A stretch of 64,000 nucleotides of DNA, taken from the NCBI RefSeq assembly GCF_035594125.1, contig NC_087191.1:2466501-2530500 (forward strand), written 5' to 3'. The position numbers were made by a program, and so were the translations under genes. This DNA is from Scylla paramamosain (lineage: Eukaryota; Arthropoda; Malacostraca; Decapoda; Portunidae). The notes below the pieces were generated by a model. The model was not told the origin of the DNA, searched no databases, and worked only from the letters and a program-made list of their open reading frames with translations. The stretch's first letter is position 1, and each line of letters opens with the position of its first letter. Below are positions 32,501-46,708 of the stretch, one piece after another.

Positions 32501-35500
32501 AAAAACACTTAAAATACACGAATTTGGTAAGGTTGTTCTGTTTCTCAATTAAGAGTGTTATTCATGAGTTTCAGCATTTTGGTATCTAGGAAACATCTCC
32601 ATATACACGAGTTTTTGCGTTTTTTGCCTTGTTGTTCTTTCGAACTATTATACACTCATTATACACTTTTCTCGCAATGTCCCTTTGTTTCCCAATATAG
32701 AGTGCTTTGTATCAATTTTAGCGTTTTTTTTTTGTAGGTACCAAGCTCGAAAACACTCAAAATATACCTTTTTGGTAATGTTTTTTATATTTCTTGATAT
32801 TAGTTGGTTTGCATCCATTTTAGCGTTTTCTACGTAAAACACTGGGAAGACACGTTTTCAGTAATTTTGTTTTTGATTCCCATATAGAGTTCCTTATTAG
32901 TTATCATTTTGGTGCCTAACATGCTGAAAAACACTCAAAAGACAGATTTCTGGTAAGGTCGTTTAATTTCCTTATATAGGAGGCTTTGCATGCAGTTTAG
33001 GGTTTGGTACATAACAGACCGAAAAAAAGTTGAAATCAACTTTTTTGATAATATTCTCTTATCATATAATTGCCTTGAATTTTCCCAGAATTTTGGCATT
33101 TCGGTATCTATGAAGATGAATAACAAAAAGAAAAAAAATCCTATTTTCTTATTTTTTTTCTATTTTTTTTTTCTAAATAAAGAGTGGGTTTTAGGTTTTT
33201 GGTACTTAAACTTAAAAACACTCATAATATACGTTTCTCGTAACGTCCTTTTGTTTCTCAAACATAAGGTTCTTTGCATGGGTTTAAGCGTTTGTATAGA
33301 TAACATGATCAAAAACACTCAAAATACATGTTTTTGGTAATTTTATTCTGTTTCTCCATAAAGTTTGTTTTGCATGCGTTTTAGCGGTTTAGTACATAAG
33401 GAGCTCAAAAACACTTAAAGGCAAGTTCTTGATAAAAATTGGTTTTATTTAAATGTAATGTGATTGCTCTGCTTTTTAGTGCTTTATTGCGTATCAGGCT
33501 CAAAAACACTCAAAAGACATTTTTCTGGTAATATCCTTTTTTCTCATATAAAGCTGGTTTCGCATGCAATTTGACGTTTTGGTAACTAAATAATAGACGC
33601 ATTTAATACAAAAATACACGCATTTAATAAGGTTGTTCTGTTTCTCAATTAGGAATGTTATTCACGAGTTTCAGCATTTTGGTATCTAGGAAACTTATCC
33701 ATATCCACAAGTTTTTGCGTTTTTTGCCTTTTTTTTTCAACTATAAAACACTCATTATAGACTTTTCTGGCAATTTCCTTTTTATTTCCTAATATAGAGT
33801 GCTTTGCATCAATTTTCGCGTTTTTTGTAGGTAACAAGCTCAAAAACACTCAAAATATACCTTTTTGGTAATGTTTTTCTATTTTTTTTCATATTGGTTG
33901 GTTTGCATCCGTTTTAGCGTTTTTCTACGTAAAACACTGAGAAGCACGTTTTCAGTAATTTTGTTTTGGATTCCTATATAGAGTGAGTTCCTTATTTATT
34001 TATCGTTTTGGTGCCTAACATTCTGAAAAACACTCAAAAGACAGATTTCTTTTAAGGTCGTTTAATTTTCTCATATAGGAGGCTTTGCATGCACTTTAGG
34101 GTTTGGTATATAACAGTACGAAAAAAAAGCTAAGATTAACTTTTTTGATAATTTTCCCAGAATTTAGGCATCTCGATGAATAACATAAAAAAAAAAGAAA
34201 TATTTTTTTATTTTTTTTTATTTATTTTCTAAATAAAGAGTGTTATTTGTGGGTTTTAGGTTTTTGGTACTTAAGGAACTAAAAAAAACACTCATAATAC
34301 ATATTTCTCGTAATGTACTTTCGTTTCCCAAACATAAGGTTCTTTGCATGTATTTAAGCCTTTTTATAGATAACATGATCAAAAACACTCAAAATACATG
34401 TTTTTGGTAATGTTATTCTGTTTGTCCATAAAAGGTGTTTTCCATGCGTTTTAGCCTATTGGTATGTAATGAGCTCAAAAACACTTAAAGGCAAGTTCTT
34501 GGTAAAAGCTGGTTTTATTCCCATGTAATGTGATTGCCCTGCTTTTTAGAGGTTTATTTCCTAACACGCTCAAAAACACGCGAAAGACATTTTCTGGTAA
34601 TATTATTTTTTTCCCACATAAAGCTAGTTTCGCATGGAATTTGGTGTTTTGGTAACTAAGAATGTGAAAAGCACTCAAAATACAGGCATCTAATAAGGTT
34701 GTTCTGTTTCTTAATTAAAAGTGTTATTCATGAGTTTCAGCATTTTGGTATGTAAGAAACTTCTTTAATACACACATTTGGTAAGGTAGTTCTGTTTCTA
34801 AATTAAAAGTGTTATTCATGAGTTTCAGCATTTTGGTATATAAGAAACTTCTTTATGTACACGAATTTTTGAGTTTTTTGCCTTGTGGTTCTTGTGAAAC
34901 TATAAAACACTCATTATACAAGTTTCTCGTAATGTCCTTTTCTTTCCTAATATAGAGTGCGTTTCATCCATTTTCGCATTTTTTTGTAGGTAACAAGCTC
35001 AAATACACATCAAAATATATATTTTTGGTAATGTTATTCTATTTTTTCATATTGGTTGGTTTGCATCCGTTTTAGCGTTTTTCTACGTAAATCACTGAAA
35101 AGACACGTTTTCAGTAATATTATTGAAATTGCTGAAAAAAACACTCAAAAGAAAGGTTTCTGGTAAAGTCGAGTAATTTCTCCATATAGGTGGCTTTGCA
35201 TGCACTTCAGGGTTTCGTACATAACTCCGGAAAAAAGCTAAAATTATTTTTTTTATAATGATTTTTTTTTACAAAATTTCCCTGAATTTTTCCAGAATTT
35301 TGGTATCTCGGTACCTATGAAGATGAATAACAATTTTTTTTTCTCTCTATAAAGTGTTATTTGTGAGTTTTAGGTTTTTGGTACTTAAGGAACTTAAAAA
35401 CACTGATAAAACACGATTTTCGTAATGTCCTTTTCTTATACAAACATAGGGATCTTTACATGTATTTAAGCGTTTTTATAGGTAACATGATCAAAAACAC

Positions 35501-38500
35501 TCAAAATACATATTTTTGGTAATGTTATTCTGTTTTTCCATAAAGGGTGTTTTACATGCGTTTTAGCGTCTTAGTATGTAAGGAATTAAAAAACACTTAA
35601 ATGCAAGTTCTTTGTAAAAGTTGGTTTTATTCCCAAGTAATGTGATTGTTCTGCTTTTTAGTGCTTTGTTGCATATCATGGTCAAAAACACTCAAAAGAC
35701 ATTTTTCTGGTAATGTCATTTTTTCCCACATAAAGCTAGTTTCGCATGTAATTTGGCAATTTCGCAACTAAGAATGTGAAAAACACTCAAAATACACAAT
35801 TTGGTAGGGTAGTTCTGTTTCTCGATTAAAAGTGTTATTCATGTATTTTATCATTTTGGTATGTAAGAAACTTCTCTATATACACGAGTTTTTGCGTTTA
35901 TTGCCTTTTGGTTCTTGTGAAACTATAAAACACTTGTTATTTCTCATTTCTCGTAATGTTCTTTTGTTTCCTGATATAGAGTGCTTTCCATCCATTTTTG
36001 CATTTTTTGTAGGTAACAAGGTTAAAACACTCAAAATATATCTTTTTGGTAATGTTATTCTATTTCTTCATATTGGATGGTTTGCATCCGTTTTAGCGTT
36101 TTTCTTCGTAAATCTCTGAAAAGACTCGTTTTCAGTAATATTGTTGAAATTGCTTCTGGTACAGGTTTCTGGTAAGGTCGTGTAATTTTCCCATATAGGT
36201 GGTGGCTTTCCATGCACTTCAGGGTTTGGTACATAACTCCGGAAAAAAGCTAAAATTATTATTTTTTTTATTTTTTTTTCTTTACCTAATTTCCCTGAAT
36301 TTTGCCAGAATTTTAGCATCTCGATACCTATGAAGATGAATAACAAAAAAAAAACTTTTATTCATATTTTTTTTGTTCTCTATAAAGAGTGTTATTTGTG
36401 TGTTTTAGCTTTTTGGTACTTAAGAAACCTAAAAACTCTCATAATACATTATTTTCGTAATATCCTTTTGTTTCACAAACATAGGGTTCTTTGCATGTAT
36501 TTAAACGCTTTTATAGGTAACATCATCAAAAACACTTAAAATTCATGTTTTTACTAATGTTATTTTGTTTCTCCATAAAGGGTGTTTTCCATACGTTTTA
36601 GCGTTTTCTTATGTAAGGAGTTAAAAACACTTAAAGGCATGTTTTTGGTAAAAGTTGGTTTTATTCCCATGTAATGTGGTTGTTCCTCTTTTTAGTGCTT
36701 TGTTGCATATCACGCTCTAAAACACTCAAAAGACACTTTTCTGGTAATGTCATTTTTCCCCCCATAAAACTAGTTTCGCTTGTAATTTCGGATTTTCGTA
36801 ACTAAGAATGTGAAGAACACTCAAAATACTCACATTTGGTAAGATAGTTCTGTTTCTCAATTAAAAGTCACGCTCAAAAACACTCAAAAGACACTTTTCT
36901 GGTAAAGTCTTTTTTTTTTTCCCACAAATCTATTTTCGCATGCAATTTGGGGTTTTGGTAACTAAGAATGTGAAAAGCACTCAAAATACACGCATTTATT
37001 AAGGTTGTACTGTTTCTCAATTATAAGTGTTATACATGAGTTTTAGCATTTTCGTATCTAGGAAACCTCTCCATATACACGAGATTTTGCGTTTTTTGCC
37101 TTGTGGTTCTTTTGAACTATAAAACACTCATTTTTTCTTGTAATGTCCTTTTATTTCCCAATATAGAGTGCTTTGCATCAATTTTCACGTTTTTTGTAAG
37201 TAACAAGCTCAAAAACACTCAAAATATACCTTTTTAGTAACGTTTTTCTATTTCTTGATATTGGTTGCTTTGCATCCGTTTTAGCGTTTTTCTACGTAAA
37301 ACACTGAGAAGACACGTTTTCTGTAACTTTGTTTTGGATTCCCATATAGAGTGAGTTCCTTATTTTTTATCGTTTTGGTGCCTAACATGCTAAAAAACAC
37401 TCAAAACACAGATTTCTGGTAAGGTCGTTTAATTTCCTCATATAGGAGGCTTTGCATGCACTTTAGGGTTTGGTACATAACAGTCCGAAAAAAAAGCTGA
37501 AATTAACTTTTTTGATAATATTCTTTTATCATATGATTGCCCTGAATTTTCCCAGATTTTTTGCATCTCGGTACCTATGAATATGAATAACAAAAAAAAA
37601 AAAAAAATCCTATTTTTTTTTTTATTTTATTTTTTTCTAAATAAAGAGTGCTATTTGTGGGTTTTAGCTTTTTGGTATTTAAGGAACTTAAATAAACACT
37701 CATAATACGCGTTTCTCGTAATGTCCTTTTGTTTCACAAACATAATGTTCTTTGCATGTATTTAAGCGTTTTTATAGATAACATGATTAAAAACACTCAA
37801 AATACATGTTTTTGGTAATTTTATTCTGTTTCTCCATAAAAGGTGTTTCGCATGCGTTTTAGCGTTTTGGTATGTAATGAGCTCAAAAACACTTAAAAGC
37901 AAGTTCTTGGTAAAAGTTGTTTTTATTCCCATGTAATGTGATTGCCCTGATTTTTAGTGCTTTATTGCCTAGCACACTCAAAAACACTCAAAAGACACTT
38001 TTCTGGTACTTTAATTTTTTTTCATACATAAATCTAGTTTTGCATGGAATTTGGGGTTTTGGTAACTAAGAATGAGAAAAAAAACTCAAAACAGGCATTT
38101 AGTAAGGTTGTTTTATTTCTTAATTAAAAGTGTTATTCATGAGTTTCAGCATTTTGGTATGTAAGAAACTTTTCTAATACACACATTTGAAAAGGTATTT
38201 CTGTTTCAAAATTAAAAGTGTTCTTCATAAGTTTCAGCTTTTTGGTATGTAAAAAACTTCTTTATGTACACGAGTTTTTGAGTTTTTACCCTGTGGTTCT
38301 TGTCAAACTATAAAACCTTCATACACGTTTCTCGCAATGTCCTTTTCTTTGCCAATATAAACTACTTTCCATTAATTTTTGCATTTTTTGTAGGTAACAA
38401 GCTCAAAAACACATCAAAATATATCTTTTTGGTAATGTTATTCTATTTCTTCATATTGGTTGGTTTACATCCGTTTTAGCGTTTTTTCTACGTAAATCAC

Positions 38501-38740
38501 TGGAAAGACACGTTTTCAGTAATTTTGTTTTGGATTCACATATTAACTGACTTCCATATTATTTATCGTTTTGGTGCCTAACAAGCTGAAAAACACTGAA
38601 AAGACAGGTTTCTGGTAAAGTCGTTTAACTTCCCTATATAGGTGGTTTTGTATGCACTTTTGGATTTGGTACATAACATTCCGAAAAAAAAGCTATAATT
38701 AACTTTTTTGGTAATGTTCTTTTTTCCACATAAATTCCCT

Positions 38741-39118
38741 AAATTTTGGCAGAATTTTGGCATCTCGGTTCCTATTTGGATGAAGATTTTTATTTTTTTC
38801 TAAATAAAGATTGTTTCTTGTGGGTTTTAGCTTTTAGGTACTGAAGGAACTTAAATAACACTCATAATACACGTTTCTCGTAATGTCCTTTCGTTATCCA
38901 AACATAAGGTTCTTTGCATGTATTTAAGCAAATTTTGGCAGAATTTTGGCATCTCGGTTCCTATTTGGATGAAGATTTTTATTTTTTTCTAAATAAAGAT
39001 TGTTTCTTGTGGGTTTTAGCTTTTAGGTACTGAAGGAACTTAAATAACACTCATAATACACGTTTCTCGTAATGTCCTTTCGTTATCCAAACATAAGGTT
39101 CTTTGCATGTATTTAAGC
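38741..39118 (+). repeat. Exact 189-bp tandem duplication inside the core
   Basis: 38741-38929 and 38930-39118 appear identical base for base. The length equals two monomers. In an array whose neighbouring units differ at many positions, this is either a very recent duplication or an assembly artefact. Confidence 0.93.
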
Positions 39119-39346
39119 GTTTTTATAGATAACATGATCAAAAACACTCAAAATACATGTATTTGGTAATATTATTCTGTTTCTCCATAAAATGTATTTT
39201 GCATGCGTTTTAGCGTTTTGGTATGTAAAGAGCTCAAAAACACTTAAAGGCAAATTCTTGGTAAAATTTGGTTTTATTCCCATGTAATGTGATTGCCCTT
39301 TCTTTTAGTGCTTTATTGCGTAACACACTCAAAAACACTCAAAAGA

Positions 39347-39826
39347 CATGCAAAGCCTCGCATATTAGGAAATTAAAGACCTTACCAGAAATCTGTCTTT
39401 TGAGTGTTTTCCGGCATGTTAGGTACCAAAACGATAAAATATTAAGGAACTCACTCTATGTGGAAATCCAAAAGAAAATTACTGAAAACGTGTCTTCTCA
39501 GTGTTTTACGTAGAAAAACGCTAAAACTGATGCAGACCAACCAATATCAAGAAGCAGAAAAACATTACCAAAAATGTATATTTTGAGTGTTTTTGAGTTT
39601 GTTACCTACAAAAAAAAACGCAAAAATTGATACAAAGCACTCTATATTGGGAAACAAAGGCACATTGCGAGAAAAGTGTATAATGAATGTTTTATAGTTA
39701 AAAAAAACCACATGGCAAAAAACGCAAAAAATCGTGTATATGGGGAAGATTTCTAGATACCAAAATGCTGAAACTCATGAATAACACTCTTAATTGAGAA
39801 ACAGAAGAACCTTACTAAATGCGTGT
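39347..39826 (-). repeat. Inverted 480-bp block in the satellite core
   Basis: Satellite motifs run on the opposite strand here (GTTTTCCGGCATGTTAGG, 'GAGTGTTTTTGAGTTTG', 'ACTCATGAATAACACTC'). In reverse they give consecutive segments of the long unit, from ACACGCATTTAGTAAGG to GGCTTTGCATGT, which is one five-monomer block. On its right the direct array resumes with a segment (AAGGCAAGTTCTTCG) already present on its left. It is thus an inserted inverted copy with a duplicated flank rather than a simple flip. Confidence 0.92.
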
Positions 39827-42800
39827 CAAAAACACTAAAAGGCAAGTTCTTCGTAAAAGTTGGTTTTATTCCCATGTAATGTGATTGCCCTGCTTTTTAG
39901 TGCTTTATTGCCTATCACGCTCAAAAACACTCAAAGACACTTTTCTGGTAATGTCATTTTTTTCCCACATAAAGCTAGTTTCGCATGGAATTTGGGGTTT
40001 TGGTAACTAAGAATGTAAGAAAACACTCAAAATACACGCATTTAGTAAGGTTACCCTGTTTCTTGGATAAGAGTGTTATTCATGAGTTTCAGCATTTTGG
40101 TATCTTAGAAACTTCTCCACACAGTCGAGTTTTTGCGTTTTTTGCCTTGTGATTCTGGTGAAACTATAAAGCACTCATTATACACGTTTCTCGTTATGTC
40201 CTTTTTTTTCCTAATATACAGTGCTTTGCATCCAATTTTGCGTTTTTTTTTTATGTAATAAGCTCAAAAATACACAAAATATACTTTTCTGGTAATGTTA
40301 TTCTATTTTTTCATATTGGTTGGTTTGCATCCGTTTTATCTTTTTTCTAGGTAAATCTTTTAAAAGACACGTTTTCAGTAATTTTTTTTTGGATTTCCAT
40401 ATAAAGTGACTTTCATATTATCTATCGTTTTGGTGCCTAACAATCGGAAAAACACTCAAAACAAAGGTTTCTTATAAAGTCGTTAAATTTTCCCAAATAG
40501 GTGGCTTTGCATACACTTTATGGTTTGGTACATAACTCCGAAAAAAAGTTAAAATTTACTTTTTTTGATAGTTCTTTTTTCCACATAATTTCCCTAAATT
40601 TTGTTAGAATTTTGGCATCTTGGTACCTATGAACATCAATAATAAAAAAATAAAAATGCTATTTTTTTTATTTAAATTTTTTTTTTCTCTATAAAGAGTG
40701 CTATTTGTTGGTTTTAACGGGTTGGTACTTTAGGAACTTAAAAACATTCATAATACACATTTCTCGTAATGTTCTTTCGTTTCCCAAATATAGGGATTTT
40801 TGCATGTATTTAAGCGTTTTTATAGGTAACATGATAAAAAAAACACTCAAAAACACTTGTTTTTGGTAATGTTATTCTGCTTCTCCATAAAGGAGTGTTT
40901 TGCATGCGTTTTAGCGATTTGGTATGTAAGGAGCTGAAAAACACTTCAAGTTCTTGGTAAAAGTTGTTTTTATTCCAATGTAATATGATTGCCCTGCTTT
41001 TTAGTGCTTTATTGCCTAACACGCTCAAAAACACTCAAAAGACACTTCTGGTAATGTCATTTTTTTTTCCCAAATAAAGCTAGTTTCGCATGCTATTTTG
41101 GGTTTTGCTAAGAATGTGAAAAAACACTCAAAATACACGCATTTGGTAATGTTCTGTTTCTCAATTAAGATTGTTATTCGTGAGTTTCAGCATTTTGGTA
41201 TCTAAGAAACTTCTTTATATACACGAGTTTTAGCATTTCTTGCTTTGTGGTTCTTGTGAACCACAAGTTCTTTTGCCCGAAAATAATAAAACACTCATTA
41301 TACACGTTTCTCGTAATGTCCTTTTCGTTCACAATAGGGATTGCTGTGCATCCATTTTCGCGTTTTTTGTAGGTAACAAGCTCAAAAACACTCAAAATAT
41401 ACTTTTTTGGTAATGTTATTCTATTTCTTCATATTGGTTGGTTTGCATCCGTTTTAGCGTTTTTCTTCGTAAATCACTGAAAAGACACGTTTTCAGTAAT
41501 ATTGTTGAAATTGCTGAAAAACACTCAAAAGACAGATTTCTGGTAAAGTGTAATTACCCATATAGGTGGCTTTGCATGCACTTCTGGGTTTGGTACATAA
41601 TTCCGTAAAAAAAGCTAAAAAATTTTTTTTTATAATGTTTTTTTTTTACATAATTTCCCTGAATTTTGCCTGAATTTTGGCATCTTCATACCTATGTAGA
41701 TGAATAACAAAAAAAAATCTATTTTTTTTATTTATTTTTTCTCTATTTGTTGGTTTTAGTTTTTTGGTACTTAAGGAACTTAAAAACAATCATAATACAA
41801 GATTTTCGTAATGTCCTTTCGTTTCACAGACATAGGGTTCTTTGCATGTTTTTAAGCGATTTTATAGGTAACAAGATCAAAAACACTCAAAATACATGTT
41901 TTTGGTAATGTTATTCTGTTTCTCCATAAAGGGTGTTTTGCATGCGTTTTAGCGTTTTGGTATGTAAGGAGTTAAAAACACTTAAAGGTAAGTTCTTCGT
42001 AAAAGTTGGTTTTATTCCTATATAATGTGATTATTCTGCTTTTTAGTGCTTTTTTGCATATCACGCTCAAAAACACTCAAAAGACACTTTTCTGATAATG
42101 TCATTCTTTTCCCACATAACGCTTTATTCGCATGCTATTTGGGATTTTGCTAAGAATGTTAAAAACACTGAAAATACACGCTTTTGGTAAGGTTGTTCTG
42201 TTTTTCAATTAAGATTGTTATTCATGAGTTTCAGCATTTTGGTATCTAAGAAACTTCTTTATATACACGATTTTTGCGTTTTTTGTCTTGTGGTTCTTGT
42301 GAACCACAAGTTCTTTTGCTCGAAAATAATAAGACACTCATTATACACGTTTCTCGTAATGTCCCTTTGTTTCCCAATAGGGAGTGCTTTGCATCCATTT
42401 TGACCTTTTTTGTTGGTAACAAGCTCAAAAACACTCAAAATATACCTTTTTGGTAATGTTATTCTATTTTTTTTTTTTAATATTGGTTGGTTTGCATCCG
42501 TTTTACCGTTTTTCTACGTAAAACACCGAAAATACACGTTTTCAGTAATTTTGTTTTGGATTCCCATATAGAGTGATTTCCATGTTATTTATCGTTTTGG
42601 TGCCTAACATGCTGAAAAACACTCATAAGACAGTTTTCTGGCAAAGACGTTTGATTTCCCCATATAGGTGGTTTTGCATGCACTTTAGGGTTTTTTTTTT
42701 TTCCATGCTTTTTGACGTTTCGGTGCCTAGCAAGCTCAAAAACACTCGAAAGACACGTTTCTGGAAATTTCAATAACTCTCTCCATTTAGGATGCTTTCT

Positions 42801-44029
42801 ATGGATATTGGCATTTTGGTAACTAAGAATGTGAAATACATTTCAAATATGCCTTTTTTTGTGTTTTTGTTTCTGCATCAAGATTGCTACTCGTGCGTTT
42901 TAGCGTTTTGGTACATGAGAAGCTCAAAAACTTATCTAACACAAGTTCCTCGAAACGGCTTCTCTTTTCCCCATATACAGTACTTTCCACGTATTTTTTC
43001 TACTTAACAAACTGAAAAACACCCCAAATACACGTTTTTAATAGAAATATACTTTTTCCATGAAGGGCGTTTTAGTTTTAGTTTTAGTTTTAGTTTTTTG
43101 ATAAGTAGGTGAAAACACTAAAACGAGACTTTTTTTGTTTAACTTGTTTTTTGCTATGCTTATAAGGTGTTTTTTTTCATGCTTTTTAGTATTTTTGGTT
43201 CCTAGCGCGGTCATAAACACTCAAAAGTAATGTTTCTGGAAATCTCGTTTTTTTTTTTTGCAATATAAGATGTTTTGCATGCTTTTTTGGCTTCTTGGTA
43301 CCTAACAAAGTGAAAAAGACTCAAAATACTTGTTTTGAGTTATGGTATTATGTTTCTCTATAAAAGGTGTTTTGCATGCGTTTCAGCGTTTTGATATATA
43401 AATGGTTCAAAAACAGTGAAAAGACACATTTTTGCTGATGTTTTATTTTTCCAAACCAGGTGACATCTATGCTTTTTAACATTTATTGTGCCTAACACGT
43501 TGAAAAACTCTCAAAAGATACGTTTCTGTTAATATCGTTTCCTTTCCCCACATAGGAGGCTTTGCATGCATTTTGGCATTTGGTTAGGTTGTACGCAACA
43601 AGCTGAAAAACTCTGAAAATACACGTTTTTGGTAAAGTTATGCTTTTTCTCCATAAAAGGTGTTTTGCCTGCGTTTTAGCGTTTTGGTACATAAGTAGCT
43701 TAAAAACACTGAGAAATAAGTGTTTGGTAATAATGTATTGTTTTTTCACATATGGTACTTTCAATGCTTTTTAGCGATTTGGTGCCTTACATGTCCATAA
43801 TCACTCATCAAATACGTTACTTAAAATGTTTCCTTTCTCCATATAAGGTGATTTACATGCATTTTGGCTTCTTGGTACCTAACAGTGTGAAATACACTTT
43901 AAATACAATTTTTTTTTTGTACTGTTATTTATTTATTTTTATCTTTTTCCAAATAGGGAATTATTCATGCGTTTTAGCGTTTCGGTACTTGATAAGCTCA
44001 AAAATATTTTTAATACACGCTTCACGTAA

Positions 44030-44153
<124 letters not shown>

Positions 44154-46647
44154 CATATTGGTTTCTTTACATGCATTTTTTGTGTTTATGTAACTTGCTC
44201 AAAGACAATGAAAAAAAAAACTTGTTTTTGGTAATGTTACTCTGTCTCCATAAGGGGTGTTATGCGTGAGTTTTTGCATTTTGGCATGTATATAGCTCAA
44301 AATATTTCTAAAGACTTGTTTTGTTTTCCAGTATAGAATGCTTTCCAAGCTTTGTTGTCTAACATGTACAAAATACTCAAAAGATATGTTTCTCTAAATG
44401 GTGCTTTTTTTTCCCCATTTAGGGCACAATGCATGCATTTTGGCGTTTTCATACTTAACTGTATAAAAAAACTCTCAAAATACACATTCTTGGTAATATT
44501 GTTGTTTCTTCATATGGAGTGCAATTCAAAGCTTTTTTGCTTTTTTGTATCTAAGAAACTAAAAAAAAATACTCCTAAAACATGATCGTAATGTCTTTTC
44601 ATTTTCCAAATTTCCCCCCGTTTCATTTATTGTATTGCTATTCTTTTTCTCCATATAGAGTGTTATTCATGCATTTTAGCTTTTTGGTACCTATGAAGCT
44701 TCAAAAACACTAAAAATATACGCCTCTCGTAATGTTCTTTCGTTTTTCGATGAAATGTACTTTGAATACATATTTGCACTTTTGTAACAAGATGAAAAAC
44801 ACAGAAAATGCACGTTTTTTTTAATATTGTTATAGTTTCTCTATAAAAAGTTGTTTTGCAAGTGTTTTATTGTTTCGATACGTAAGTGGTTAAAAAAACA
44901 CTCAAAACACACATTTTCGTATTTTTTCCCATATTAAGGTTTTTACATTCCTTTTAGTGTTCTTGTGCCTTTAAAAGACACGCAAAAGACATGTTTATGT
45001 TAATGAAATTTGAATTCATAATTGAGGGTGCTTTGCATGCATCTTGGCGTTTTGATATTTAAGAATGTAAAAAACAGCTGGTAATGTTGTTGTCTTTCTG
45101 AGATAGAGTATTATTCATGAGTTTTATCGTTTTAGTAACTAAGACGATCCAAAGCACTCATAATACTTATCCTAGTAATATTCTTTCATTACCTCAAATA
45201 GGGTTTTTCCATGCATTTTGTCGTTATTATATGAAATGTTCTCTTTTTCCATATATAGTGCTATTCACTCGTTTTAGAGTTTTGGTACATAAAGAATCTC
45301 AAAAACACGTTTATCGTATTGTTCTTTCCTTTTTCTATATAGAGTGCTTTGCAAGCATTTAGCTTTTTTTGGTACTTAGCAATGCAAAAGTCGCTGAAAA
45401 CAGAGTTCTTAGAAAAAAAAAGCTATTCTTTTTCTCTTTAATGCGATTCGGCGTTTTGCTACTTACGAAGCTCATGAACACGTTTTTTTAATGTTTTTTT
45501 TTCTGAAATACACTACTTTCCATGGATTTTTGTATTTTTCTACGTAATTAGCTCAAAACATTGAAAATAAACGTTTTCTGGTAATATTATCTCGTTTCTC
45601 CATAAACTTTGTTTTGCAGTTATTTTTAGCGTTTTGGTACGTTAGCTCAAAAACACAAAACACTCAAAAGGAACATTTTTCGTAATATTATTTTGTATCC
45701 AATATAGGGTGCCTTCTATTTATATTAGCGTTTTGGGGGTCAAAACAACTTTTTGTTAATGTAGTTTCATTTCTCCATATTAAGTGCTTTGTATGCATTT
45801 TGGTGTTTTGGTATAGAACATTGTGAAAAATACTCAAAATAAACTTTTTGGTAATGTTTTTTTTTTCTACATATATAGTTTTATTTATGCCTTTTAGCGT
45901 CTTGGTATCTAAGAAGCTCAAAACACATACAAAAAGAACACACACACAAAAAAAAAAAAAAAAATGAAGCTCAAAATGCACAATTCTCGTAATGTCTTCT
46001 TCCTCATACAATGGAACTTTCTATGTATTTTATTTTTTTCCACTTTTGAACAAGAGAAGCTGAAAAAAACATACTACTTATTTTTGTTAATGGTATTATC
46101 TCTCTCCATTAAGTGCTTTGTTTCTCCATGTAGGGTACTTTTGGTGCGTTTTGTGCCTAACACTTTTATAAACACTAAAAAGACATGTTTCTGGAAATGT
46201 CGTTTCTTATATATGGTGCTTTGCAAGCATATTGGTGTTTTGATATCTAACCGTGTGAAATATACTGAAAATAAACGTTTTAAGTAATATTAATTTGTTT
46301 CTTTACACAAAGTGCTATTCATGCGTTTTAGCTTTTTGGCACCTAAGAAACTAAAAAAAAAAAAACGGTCTTAATACACTTCTCTTGTAATGTTATTTCA
46401 TTTTCTCATATAGGATAGATTTCCTGAATTTTGTATTTTTCTTCGTAAGAAGCTTAGCAAAAACATTAAAAACACTTTTTTTTTCGTGAGGTTATTCTCC
46501 TTCTTTATAAAAGGCATGCATTTTAGCGTTTTGGTACATTATAAGTTCAAAAACACTGAAAAGACACGTTTTTTGGAAGCTTTTTTTTTTTTTGTTCCCA
46601 AATAGAATGATTTTTATGATTTTTATCGTTTTGGTGCCTCATGCGCT

Positions 46648-46649
<2 letters not shown>

Positions 46650-46694
<45 letters not shown>

Positions 46695-46708
46695 CACACA
46701 CACACACA
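46650..46708. repeat. (AC)n microsatellite in the satellite, one AG interruption
   Basis: This AC/CA run starts at the AAAACAC end of a monomer. It probably expanded from the monomer's own AACACTC / GACAC segment. Confidence 0.97.

Larger units (their letters stand above)
24950..42690 (+). repeat. Long higher-order repeat core (unit about 1.0-1.1 kb, about 16 copies)
   Basis: The marker AGAGTGTTATTTGTGGGTTT recurs at about 25868, 26942, 27951, 29023, 30132, 31261, 32075, 33181 (short form), 34237, 35352, 36386, 37645, 38808 and 40695. A remnant lies near 41744. Spacings are mostly 1010-1130 bp, with one short copy (814) and several longer ones. Each unit has eleven distinguishable segments. 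They read as types 2-3-4-5-1-2-3-4-5-1 of the five-type cycle plus an extra type-2-like piece containing TTTATTTATTT. The second type 2 carries an insertion of about 50 bp with GCCTTGTGGTTCTTGTG. Corresponding segments are far more alike between units than neighbouring monomers are. Confidence 0.9.

Noticed and set aside
39268..39513. 81-codon frame across the inversion breakpoint as a chimeric gene
   Set aside because: It merely joins direct and inverted satellite sequence and has no motif.
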